Shown here in pieces: positions 6,251 through 13,573 of a stretch of 33,761 nucleotides of DNA. The stretch's first letter is position 1; each line of letters begins with the position of its first letter. Position numbers and translations under genes: made by a program. A model generated the notes under the pieces. The model was not told the origin of the DNA. It saw only the letters and a program-made list of their open reading frames with translations, and did no database searches. Source of the stretch: Candidatus Magasanikiibacteriota bacterium (GTDB lineage: Bacteria > Patescibacteriota > Patescibacteriia > Magasanikbacterales > GWA2-37-8); assembly GCA_023246655.1 (NCBI GenBank), contig JAHFHX010000011.1, positions 1-33,761 of the forward strand, read 5' to 3'.

Positions 6251-7699
6251 ATGAACAACCAAACACCAAAATGGGTACCGATTGTCAGTCGTCGTTTTAC
6301 CCCTTTTCGTATCTATATTACAGCTCTGGGATGCCATGATGAAGTGCGCCGATATTTAGGTGTGGGTTGTGATTCTTTGGTAATTACTAAAAATGAACTT
6401 GGAAGTTACTATTTATTTGCGGAAGACACAAAACGTTTGAGTAAATCCGTACAAGCCAAAGTCCAAGAAAATCCAAATTTTTCGTCTGAGTTGGCTGCTG
6501 AATGTCGGCGCGCGTGCGCAGAATTAGTTGACGTAAGCCGTGAAAGCGCAAATAATATTGCTCGACAAACAAACGTCGCTCTAAAAAATAAATTACAGGC
6601 GTATTGTGATAGCTACATTCGGTTTGCCAAGTTTATGGCAATTCCCGTGGCGTTGGAACGCACCTTAACTGCCAGCATAGAGACTGCTATCGCCAACGTA
6701 GCCGGTAAAGATAGAATAAAGGAATTTCTCGGGAAGTTAATGACTACACCAACGCTGGCTGATTCCCAAAAAGAATCCCTTGATTTGTTGCGTTTGGCCG
6801 TGGAGGTAAAAAAGAACGGCGCTGACGTTGGCGCACTTGATGATCATGCTGAAAAATACCGATGGCTTTCTTGTTACAATATTGACGAGTTAGCCTATAC
6901 TACCAAATATTTTTCTGAGCGTCTTGCCTTATTGCTGGCAAAAGACGTTGCTGAACTAGAGAAAGAATTAGTGGAAATGGAACAGCGGCTACCACACGAT
7001 ATCCAAATCTATCACCAAACTCTAAAAGAGTTGTCTCTCCCGACGCAACCGGAGAAAGAAATCGAACTATTGCGGGAATTAGTGTACCTGCGTACTTTTC
7101 GCGTGGAGATGCAATCCAAAGCTAACTACTATATCCAACCTCTGTTTCAAGCAATTGCCAACCAATTAAAAATTTCTTTGCGCCACGCCTGCGCGTTATT
7201 GCCAGCCGAATTATCGTCGGCCCTTGATAGCAAACTGATACTTTCGGAAACAGAGCTAGAAGAACGTTGCCAAAATTATGCCTTTCGCTATGACGAAAAC
7301 GGTATATTGTTTATGGTTGGCCAAAAAAATACCCCCGCAATTGAACAACAAGAGTTAGGGACACAAAAAATTGATGCGATCGCCGAACTGCGTGGCACCA
7401 CCGCTTACCAAGGAGTTGCCAGCGGCCAAGCGCGCGTAGTAATTACCAAAGAAGAAATCAAAAAATTTAAAACTGGCGAAATCTTGGTAACCCCCATGAC
7501 AACTCCGGAATTCGTCCCGGCCATGAAAAAAGCGGCTGCGATTGTTACCAACGAAGGCGGCGTGCTGTGCCATGCCGCGATTATGGCACGCGAGCTTAAG
7601 GTGCCGTGCATTATTGGCACTGAACGAGCTACTACCGTTTTTAAGACCGGAGACAAAATTGTAGTTGATGCCACAAATGGAATTGTTAAAAAAATATGA
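6251..7699 (+). CDS. PEP-swivel domain protein with long helical N-terminus
   Basis: A 482-residue protein. The last 100 residues are a phosphohistidine swivel domain: LRGTTAYQGVASGQARVV, then EILVTPMTTPEFVPAM, and TNEGGVLCHAAIMARE with the phosphorylatable His at about 441, followed by VPCIIG. The central region (about 100-370) is mostly helical. It contains EKYRWLSCYNIDELAY near 225, which recalls the linker between nucleotide-binding and swivel domains in PEP synthase and rifampicin phosphotransferase enzymes. I see no convincing ATP-grasp P-loop and no PEP-binding barrel, so it may need partner proteins or may be a regulatory phosphocarrier. It overlaps the hydrolase gene by an ATGA and is divergent from the TrmB pair. 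Confidence 0.8.
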   Translation: MNNQTPKWVPIVSRRFTPFRIYITALGCHDEVRRYLGVGCDSLVITKNELGSYYLFAEDTKRLSKSVQAKVQENPNFSSELAAECRRACAELVDVSRESANNIARQTNVALKNKLQAYCDSYIRFAKFMAIPVALERTLTASIETAIANVAGKDRIKEFLGKLMTTPTLADSQKESLDLLRLAVEVKKNGADVGALDDHAEKYRWLSCYNIDELAYTTKYFSERLALLLAKDVAELEKELVEMEQRLPHDIQIYHQTLKELSLPTQPEKEIELLRELVYLRTFRVEMQSKANYYIQPLFQAIANQLKISLRHACALLPAELSSALDSKLILSETELEERCQNYAFRYDENGILFMVGQKNTPAIEQQELGTQKIDAIAELRGTTAYQGVASGQARVVITKEEIKKFKTGEILVTPMTTPEFVPAMKKAAAIVTNEGGVLCHAAIMARELKVPCIIGTERATTVFKTGDKIVVDATNGIVKKI

Positions 7700-8469
7700 A
7701 CGTACGGAACGAAACAATTACATTTGTAAGTCAGGGCAAAAAAATTTCTGGCGTTATTGAGTATCCCGACAAACCAACAAGTCGCGTAGTAGTTTTCGCG
7801 CACGGACTAAGTAATTCTAAAGCACCGTCTGACATTCCATTATTATACCGAATTAATAATGCACTCCTCGCCGCTGGATACATGACGATGCGTTTTGATT
7901 TCTATGGCAGTGGTGAGAGCGACGGAGAATTTCGGGATAAAACCATCTCTAGCATGCGCCAAAATTTTTTGGATATGCTAACGTTTCTAAAAGCTACACA
8001 TTCAGAAATAAATTGGATTGGTGCAGTTGGTAAAAGTATTGGCGGCACAGTTTTGGGACTCGTTGGTGGCGATCCACGCATTTCGGCATGTGTGTTAATG
8101 ACAATGCGTTATACGCTCGCTCCATTTTTTGCTCGTTTTTGGACAGGGCAGGAGGAGGTGAGTTTAAACGGTGCCGTACCGCCAACCGGGCGGGTGAAGG
8201 GGGCTTTTTCGTTAGGAAAAAATTTTTTTGTCGAACTTCCCCAAATTGACGGTGGAGTAGCCGATGGTTTAGCAAACATGCCACCGACGTTAGTTATTAT
8301 GAATGAGGGTGATGAAAAAATTTCTCTCGAAAGTGCTATGGAAGTTTATGAACATCTGGGTGGCGCTAAGGAACTAATGACTGTTCCTGGACATGATCAC
8401 GAATTACGGGCCGATGAGGCACAGATTACCACAAAGGCTGTTAATTTTTTTAATCAACACAACTCATAA
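7696..8469 (+). CDS. Alpha/beta hydrolase (serine esterase/acyl hydrolase family)
   Basis: A 257-residue alpha/beta-hydrolase-fold protein. The oxyanion-hole segment VVVFAHGLSNSK is near residues 31-42, and FDFYGSGESDG near 67-77. The nucleophile elbow GKSIGG has Ser114. The acid is probably Asp206 in NEGDEKIS, and the His 233 or 235 in PGHDHEL. There is no signal peptide, so it is cytoplasmic. Family members include dienelactone-hydrolase-like and BD-FAE-type esterases; the substrate cannot be inferred. The start codon overlaps the stop of the PEP-swivel gene (ATGA), implying translational coupling, and the kinase gene begins 8 bp after its stop. The set looks like one operon under the TrmB-type operator. 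Confidence 0.85.
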   Translation: MNVRNETITFVSQGKKISGVIEYPDKPTSRVVVFAHGLSNSKAPSDIPLLYRINNALLAAGYMTMRFDFYGSGESDGEFRDKTISSMRQNFLDMLTFLKATHSEINWIGAVGKSIGGTVLGLVGGDPRISACVLMTMRYTLAPFFARFWTGQEEVSLNGAVPPTGRVKGAFSLGKNFFVELPQIDGGVADGLANMPPTLVIMNEGDEKISLESAMEVYEHLGGAKELMTVPGHDHELRADEAQITTKAVNFFNQHNS

Positions 8470-8477
8470 TATTTTTT

Positions 8478-9488
8478 ATGATTATACTCACTCCCAAGAA
8501 TGTTAAAAATTATGTGAACCATAAGCATCACGAGCTTCCTTTTACGTTTCAACGTATTACCGCAATAGAAGAAATTACCGAAGAAACTTATGTGAACTGG
8601 ATTTTTCGCATCGCCTTTAAAACTGCCACGGGGCCATTGGTGGTATATCTGCGTCAATCGCGTAATTTTGTTAAGAAAAAACCAGAATATAAACTGCCTG
8701 CCGAGCGAATTGCGTATGAAGAAAAAATTTTGGGTACACTTCAGCAATTGGTGCCCGGTGTCGTGCCAGAAGTTTTGTATTTTGATGGCACTAATAATAT
8801 ATTGTGGCTGGCCGATATTAAACAGGGGTGTCCGCTTTTAGTGAAAGAGCTGGTGGCGGGTCAGGTACACCCTGAAACGGCTGGATATTTTGGTAAAATT
8901 GTTGCCACAATTCACGGCAATACTTTTGGTATCAAGCACAACGCGGTTCGTGGTAGCGCGAGCCTTAACAAAGTAGCGGTTAATTTTCATTTGGGCATGC
9001 GTCTGGCTCCAGCACTCAAGATGTTTCCCCACGAAACTAAAAAGTTTTTAAAGGAGAGCCACACAGCACCCACGTGTTTAGTTTTGGGCGATTTAGCCTC
9101 AAAAAATATTTTTGTAGATGGTAGCAAGATACGTTTTTTGGATTTAGAACGTTCGTTTATTGGCGACCCGGCGTTTGATCCTGCTTTTCTATTCTGTCAT
9201 TTTTTATTAGAAGTTCCACCGCGTTCACTTTCACAATCCATTATCTTTGTTAAACGGTTCACTGCTTCATATTTACGAACGGTCGGAAAATATTTCTCTA
9301 AAGCTAAGGTGACACAATTAGAAAAAAGAATGGATAAATTTTTAGGCATCACTATCCTCTACCGAATATACGGTTTCTATTTAGTTGTTGGTATCTCACC
9401 AGATAAGGAGCGCTGGACAGAAATAGCAAAGAGCCTGTTAGTAGGCTCTCTGACAATCAACAAGTTATCAAGTAAGTTGCTCAACTGA
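8478..9488 (+). CDS. Aminoglycoside-phosphotransferase-fold small-molecule kinase
   Basis: A 336-residue protein of the APH/choline kinase/MTR kinase superfamily. The catalytic loop is LGDLASKNIFV (Asp206, Asn211 by my count), where the family normally has HGDLHxxNI. The metal-binding segment is FLDLERSFIGDPAFDPA, with Asp222 in place of the usual IDFxxAxxGDPxxDLA. The N-terminal lobe carries VNWIFRIAF, VVYLRQSRNF and a candidate ATP-binding lysine. The altered HGD (Leu for His) is unusual but the catalytic Asp is kept. The substrate may be a sugar or nucleoside-like compound. It is the last gene of the plus-strand operon; a hairpin AGAGCC/GGCTCT lies near its 3' end but before the stop. Confidence 0.8.
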   Translation: MIILTPKNVKNYVNHKHHELPFTFQRITAIEEITEETYVNWIFRIAFKTATGPLVVYLRQSRNFVKKKPEYKLPAERIAYEEKILGTLQQLVPGVVPEVLYFDGTNNILWLADIKQGCPLLVKELVAGQVHPETAGYFGKIVATIHGNTFGIKHNAVRGSASLNKVAVNFHLGMRLAPALKMFPHETKKFLKESHTAPTCLVLGDLASKNIFVDGSKIRFLDLERSFIGDPAFDPAFLFCHFLLEVPPRSLSQSIIFVKRFTASYLRTVGKYFSKAKVTQLEKRMDKFLGITILYRIYGFYLVVGISPDKERWTEIAKSLLVGSLTINKLSSKLLN

Positions 9489-9709
9489 TTTTTTACCAAT
9501 TGATGAGGTAATTTATTTTTACTTTTAACGCCTTGGCAATTTTACGGCTGAAGCAATCCAAAAATATCGCCCTTGGTGAAAATCTGGAATCGAAACGTCA
9601 TCTCGTGCAAAAAATTGGCTCGGACTTCCGCCTGTTGGGGCAAAAAGTGTTATGGTTGTGGGAAAATCCGTGGGAAATTGTGGCCGAAAATTTGGACTTT
9701 CTCGAAATG
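9489..9709. other. Gene-poor spacer between kinase gene and tRNA-Gly
   Basis: About 220 bp with no recognisable gene. A 61-codon plus-strand ORF (9533-9718) runs into tRNA-Gly and has no family likeness, so I treat it as chance. The stretch 9675-9706 repeats words found at 4895-4922. No clear terminator is visible for either flanking unit. Confidence 0.5.
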
Positions 9710-9780
9710 AGCGAGTGAGGGGAATCGGACCCCCGTCTCATGCTTGGGAAGCACGCATACTACCATTGTACTACACTCGC
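9710..9780 (-). tRNA. tRNA-Gly (anticodon CCC)
   Basis: The minus-strand cloverleaf is complete: acceptor GCGAGTG/CACTCGC pairs perfectly over 7 bp, and the D-arm is GTAC..GTAT. The anticodon stem CGTGC/GCATG encloses loop TTCCCAA, giving anticodon CCC. The T-arm is GGGGG/CCCCT with loop TCCGATT. The discriminator is U, normal for bacterial tRNA-Gly. No CCA is encoded, so the CCA-adding enzyme at 23422 is needed. Confidence 0.93.
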
Positions 9781-9785
9781 AGTAT

Positions 9786-9814
9786 AAAAAGGCAGGTTGA
9801 TGAAACCTGCCTTT
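9786..9814 (-). terminator. Intrinsic terminator of the PpiC-type foldase operon
   Basis: An 11-bp perfect stem (9788-9798 with 9804-9814, core GGCAGGTT) with loop of five. On the minus strand it is followed by TTTTTATA. It ends the operon 13343-9832 just before tRNA-Gly. Confidence 0.85.
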
Positions 9815-9831
9815 AAGGTAACACACGCCAA

Positions 9832-10920
9832 TTAGGTTTTCAAGGTCTGAAAAGGATTATGAACTTTAAGATACAGATGGAGTTGGGCTTGCTTTAATTC
9901 AGTGTCGAGGTACTGATCAAGAGTGGGGAACCGAAAAAGAATATGGCGAGCTCGTACTTGCTCTCCCGACACCAATTTGCCTTTGTTATCCTTTGCTTTC
10001 TCAATTTTACGATCATCAAGACGAATAATATGGTATCCATATGGTGTCTCTATTAATTCCGGAGCCAGTTCACCTTTTTTTAATACGAAGGCAGCACTTT
10101 CAAATTGTGGAACCATATCCCCTTTCTTAAACCAACCCAAATCACCTCCCTGAGCGGCGGTGCCGTCCTGCCCATGTTGCTTGGCGAGTTCAGCAAAATC
10201 TGCTCCACCTTTAATTTTATCTAGCACTTCCTTAGCCTGTTGACGGACAGCAGCACGTTTTTCTGGATCAGCTTGAACGCGTTCTGCTAATTTTGATTGT
10301 AAAATAAAAGGCCGTATTACTTTCTGTTCATAAATAGACAAGTTCCAACCATATCGCTTTTGAAGTTCATTATCGACTTCAGTGGTAGCTTTAAATTGTT
10401 GTAATATTTGATTTTTAAGTTGTTCAAGGTCTTTATCTTCAATAGTAACATTATAACGAGCCGCCAAATTCTGCAATAATACATTATTTACTAAACGAAG
10501 AAGCACTTGATCTGACATTTGGGTTTCTGTTAGTGCTGGAGGTGAGAGAATATCGTTGTTAGCCCCGCCATTCATTGATGGTGTTTGGGAAGAACTTTTA
10601 CGATAGGCTTCCATATGATGAATGGCTTTCAGATCATCGCTATAATCACTATATAGAATTTGAGTACCGTTCACCTTGACGGCGGGTAAACGTAGAATTT
10701 TAGCTACCGTTAAAGTTGCAGGGTCGCCGGCTGTTTGAGCATACACTCGATACATTACACCCCCCACCAGAAGTGCTACTATTACACCAATTAAACCTGC
10801 AAAACCGATAATAAAAAAACGGCGAGTTTCGTTCGGATGTAAAGACCCTTTATGATTTGGATCTTTTGAGACTTCGGTCGGTGTTATGACCTCTGCCGCT
10901 GGCATGGGCTTTTGTTCCAT
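9832..10920 (-). CDS. Membrane-anchored peptidyl-prolyl isomerase (PpiC/SurA/PrsA-like foldase)
   Basis: A 362-residue extracytoplasmic foldase. A basic N-terminus precedes one membrane segment at about residues 35-58, after which the protein is exposed outside the cytoplasmic membrane. Residues about 65-215 form a SurA_N-like helical chaperone part (KVNGTQILYSDY, LVNNVLLQNLAARYNV). A parvulin domain follows: GADFAELAKQHGQD, GGDLGWFKKGDMVPQFESAAF, and LIETPYGYHIIRLDD. A second, partial parvulin start (VRARHILFRF) appears near residue 325 with only a short tail, so it is incomplete. It follows the DivIC-like gene by 31 bp and a strong terminator ends the operon. It likely folds secreted or envelope proteins. 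Confidence 0.88.
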   Translation of the reverse strand: MEQKPMPAAEVITPTEVSKDPNHKGSLHPNETRRFFIIGFAGLIGVIVALLVGGVMYRVYAQTAGDPATLTVAKILRLPAVKVNGTQILYSDYSDDLKAIHHMEAYRKSSSQTPSMNGGANNDILSPPALTETQMSDQVLLRLVNNVLLQNLAARYNVTIEDKDLEQLKNQILQQFKATTEVDNELQKRYGWNLSIYEQKVIRPFILQSKLAERVQADPEKRAAVRQQAKEVLDKIKGGADFAELAKQHGQDGTAAQGGDLGWFKKGDMVPQFESAAFVLKKGELAPELIETPYGYHIIRLDDRKIEKAKDNKGKLVSGEQVRARHILFRFPTLDQYLDTELKQAQLHLYLKVHNPFQTLKT

Positions 10921-10951
10921 AGATATACGAAATTAAAAATTAATTAGATGT

Positions 10952-11362
10952 TTATTTCCTAAAAAAATAACGCCACCATTTAGATATATTAGGTTGAATT
11001 AACTTTACCATCTTTTCTTCAGATTGTCTATCTCTGGAGTGGGACTGGCTTGGCGTTGTGGTTGATATAATTATGACATTTTCCCCTTCCTTTTTAAGAT
11101 TAAGCTCAGTACGGGCCTTTTCTTCTACAAAAGCCTGAGATTGTACATAACGTAAAGTCTCGATAGTTTCTATTTTTTTTGCTTCAAGCTGTTCAGCCTC
11201 TCCCTTTAATCTATTAATCTCCTGACGAATTTGATACTCATGATAATACGCTCGCACAACTGCGGTCCCTAATACTAAACAAATTCCACCACTAAGCAAA
11301 AGAAACCAGGGAGTAGCAAAAAAATTTTTTGAAGACTGGCGCTGATGAAAGAAGGATGTCAT
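10952..11362 (-). CDS. Septum-formation initiator-like protein (FtsB/DivIC family)
   Basis: A 136-residue bitopic membrane protein. A short basic N-terminus leads into a membrane helix (FLLLSGGICLVLGTAVV, about residues 22-39). Next comes a coiled coil of about 45 residues rich in Glu, Lys and Gln (EYQIRQEINRLKGEAEQLEAK), and then VEEKARTELNLKKEGENVIII, the typical FtsB/DivIC tail that contacts the division complex. The final 30 residues are basic and unassigned. It overlaps nothing but lies 6 bp after the Mur ligase gene, a neighbourhood of cell-wall genes that fits a divisome role. The family is short and weakly conserved, so I do not choose between FtsB and DivIC. Confidence 0.75.
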   Translation of the reverse strand: MTSFFHQRQSSKNFFATPWFLLLSGGICLVLGTAVVRAYYHEYQIRQEINRLKGEAEQLEAKKIETIETLRYVQSQAFVEEKARTELNLKKEGENVIIISTTTPSQSHSRDRQSEEKMVKLIQPNISKWWRYFFRK

Positions 11363-11368
11363 AGAAGC

Positions 11369-12679
11369 TTATGGCATTCTGATACTCAATAGCTCACGCA
11401 CAATAAGTCGGTCATCCCAGGGAATTTTAATACCATTGGCAATACACATACATGGTTCCGTGCCTTTAGCAGTTACTGCTACCACATCCCCTGCCGTGGC
11501 CAAAGATAAAGCGTGAGCGATTCCCTGGCGACGTTCCAGTTTGATAAACAAATTTTCTCCATCTTTTTTTCCAACCTGCCGCGCTCCACCAGCAAGCATT
11601 TCGGCAATAATTTTAGGATCCTCATCGAAGCAATTTACATCAGTTACTACCACATAGTCACACAATTCACCGGCAATCTCTCCCATCTTTTTTCGTTTAT
11701 TAATATCTCGTCCTCCACCATCTGAACCAATTACTCCAATAACCCGCCCATTATGGGGTTTAACCATTTGCCGAAGTGTTGTAAAAAGCGCGGTGAGACT
11801 AAGAGGTTCATGGGCATAATCCACAATTACTTTAAAGGATTGACCCACTTCAATAAATTCCATCCGACCAGGCACGAGTGCAACATTAGCGAGCCCGCGA
11901 GCAATCTGCTCTGAGGTCACTCCTTGTGATTCCCCTACAGCGATCGCGGCGAGAGCATTATATACATTGAACGCACCTAGAATCCTTAGCTCGTATTTCT
12001 TATCCCCTACGGTAAAGATGATTCCCTGATTGTTAAAATTTAAAATTTTTCCAAAAATATTTGGTACGCCAACTTTAGCTATTTTTAAACCAAATCCCAA
12101 TTTTCTATCAGCCGCAAAACTCAAAAAATAATTGGCGTGCTCGTCATCTGTATTCGCAATAATCGTTTTCTCTATTCGTTTTCCGTTAACAACTTTCTGA
12201 GGGCACTGACTTAGTGTTGCAAATATTTTTCCTTTATCATGTTTCAAATTTTCAAAACCCCCGTGTCGCTCTGAATGTTCTGTGCCCAGATTAGTAAAGA
12301 CAACAATATCATAATGCAAACCATAATGACGATACTGCAAAATACCTTCGGAGGAAGTTTCTACAATTACATAGTTACAACTAGCTTCCACCATTTCTCG
12401 GAGCATCTTTTGAATCTCACCCCGCCCAAGCATGGTCATTTTTTTATCATTCATCCAACGCTTTTCGCCAATCTGAAATTCAACTGTGCTGAGTAAACCG
12501 ACTTTGTATCCTCCAGACTCCAGAACCGAGGCAATAAATCGGCAGGTGGTCGATTTACCCTTTGTTCCCGTAACCCCGATAACAATGAGTTTACGAGCCG
12601 GCCGGCCGTAATACCAATAGGCGGTTATTGCTAACAAAAAATGAAAAATTTTTTTTAATTTATTTAAAATACTTACCAT
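11369..12679 (-). CDS. murE: MurE-like Mur ligase lacking the N-terminal UDP-binding domain
   Basis: A 436-residue ATP-dependent amide ligase of the Mur family, expected to add the third residue of the peptidoglycan stem peptide. The ATP loop GTKGKST sits at residues 38-44, only about 30 residues after a hydrophobic start. Normal MurE has a UDP-MurNAc-binding domain of about 90 residues before it, so domain 1 is missing. Other landmarks are VETSSEG near 106, TNLGTEHSERHG near 129, ANTDDEHA near 175, GAFNVYNALAA near 236, and VDYAHEP near 286. The diaminopimelate-recognition motif DNPR is not present: the aligned segment is DVNCFDEDP at 347-355, so the amino acid added is uncertain. The C-terminus AKGTEPCM..PWDDR fits MurE-like proteins. 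Confidence 0.8.
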   Translation of the reverse strand: MVSILNKLKKIFHFLLAITAYWYYGRPARKLIVIGVTGTKGKSTTCRFIASVLESGGYKVGLLSTVEFQIGEKRWMNDKKMTMLGRGEIQKMLREMVEASCNYVIVETSSEGILQYRHYGLHYDIVVFTNLGTEHSERHGGFENLKHDKGKIFATLSQCPQKVVNGKRIEKTIIANTDDEHANYFLSFAADRKLGFGLKIAKVGVPNIFGKILNFNNQGIIFTVGDKKYELRILGAFNVYNALAAIAVGESQGVTSEQIARGLANVALVPGRMEFIEVGQSFKVIVDYAHEPLSLTALFTTLRQMVKPHNGRVIGVIGSDGGGRDINKRKKMGEIAGELCDYVVVTDVNCFDEDPKIIAEMLAGGARQVGKKDGENLFIKLERRQGIAHALSLATAGDVVAVTAKGTEPCMCIANGIKIPWDDRLIVRELLSIRMP

Positions 12680-12770
12680 ATACCGTGAGGGTTGTTACTA
12701 GTTGGTTAGTTTATTCATAACAAATAAACCAATTTCCAATTAACTAATAACTGAACGACAAAACGAAAAA

Positions 12771-13343
12771 TTAGTTTTTAAGACTAACTTCGTAAACGAC
12801 TTGTTGTAGTTTATGTAACGCTTGTTTGGCTTGATCAAATTTTTGTCGATTATATCCAGTTAAATCCATGTCAACGAGCTCCTCAATAATTTGCTCTGCA
12901 ATGGCATAACATTTCTTGACCACCTCAAACTTGCGCTCCGTAGCTGATTTGATAGCATATCGGCACAGTTCACCAGGCACATCACAGAGTCCACCAACAA
13001 AGGTGTCAGAATCTACAGTAAGCCCTTTGATTTTATCGATTGGTTTATTACTTAGAATGGTGTTCAATAATGCAGCTTCGGTATATTCCTCAAGCGCGGC
13101 GCGATATGAACCTTCGGTAAATATATCTGGCTCGGTTTTAAATTTTTTATTAAGCTCAACCAATAAACTCATACTTTGATCTAAAAAGCTCTGGGCTACA
13201 GCATTATCGTCCCGTTGTAGTGCAAAAATAGCCTTTTTGGCTAGTTGTTGGGCGTCACCAGCTACTTTAATAACTTCTCGGCGTTTCTGCGCATAAGATA
13301 GTAAATCCTGACGCACTGCTTGAAAATATTTTTTATTGAGCAT
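12771..13343 (-). CDS. Translin-family protein
   Basis: A 190-residue, all-helical protein resembling translin/TRAX, which bind single-stranded nucleic acid and in some cases cleave RNA. Diagnostic features are RREVIKVAGDAQQLAKKAIFALQR in the N-terminal helices, EEYTEAALLNTIL near residue 90, and VGGLCDVPGELCRYA near 115-129, the most conserved translin segment. Length is slightly below the roughly 225 residues of eukaryotic translin, in line with archaeal forms. Whether the acidic catalytic residues of TRAX are kept cannot be settled by eye. It lies 91 bp upstream of the Mur ligase gene; shared transcription is possible. Translins are mainly known from eukaryotes and archaea, which makes a bacterial copy notable. 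Confidence 0.75.
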   Translation of the reverse strand: MLNKKYFQAVRQDLLSYAQKRREVIKVAGDAQQLAKKAIFALQRDDNAVAQSFLDQSMSLLVELNKKFKTEPDIFTEGSYRAALEEYTEAALLNTILSNKPIDKIKGLTVDSDTFVGGLCDVPGELCRYAIKSATERKFEVVKKCYAIAEQIIEELVDMDLTGYNRQKFDQAKQALHKLQQVVYEVSLKN

Positions 13344-13397
13344 AGCTTTTAATCTTAAGTATTAAGAATCAAAAATTATGATTGTGAACAAAAGCCC

Positions 13398-13426
13398 TTG
13401 ATTTTTAGTGAAAACCAGTGTATCAT
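13398..13426 (+). promoter_or_regulatory. Promoter for tRNA-Lys
   Basis: TTGATT (13398-13403), a 17-bp spacer and TATCAT (13421-13426) on the plus strand. The predicted start is near 13433, about 47 nt before the tRNA. Confidence 0.55.
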
Positions 13427-13479
13427 GTATTCAGTCTAAAGTCTATATTTTTATATTCTTGCGTACATACGCATAATTC

Positions 13480-13555
13480 GGGTCGGTAGCTCAGCCGGTA
13501 GAGCAGCTCCCTTTTAAGGAGAAGGTCCCGGGTTCGATCCCCGGCCGACCCACCA
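13480..13555 (+). tRNA. tRNA-Lys (anticodon TTT), CCA encoded
   Basis: Complete cloverleaf: acceptor GGGTCGG/CCGACCC, D-arm GCTC..GAGC, anticodon loop CTTTTAA giving TTT, T-arm CCGGG/CCCGG with loop TTCGATC, discriminator A, and an encoded CCA end. The first anticodon-stem pair (27-43) would be G-A, a mismatch; the other four pair. It is an isolated plus-strand gene between two minus-strand operons. Confidence 0.95.
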
Positions 13556-13573
13556 ATAATAGCAAAAGACCTT

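Noticed and set aside
9533..9718. Plus-strand ORF of 61 codons before tRNA-Gly
   Set aside because: It runs into the tRNA on the other strand, has no family likeness, no ribosome-binding site and no promoter.
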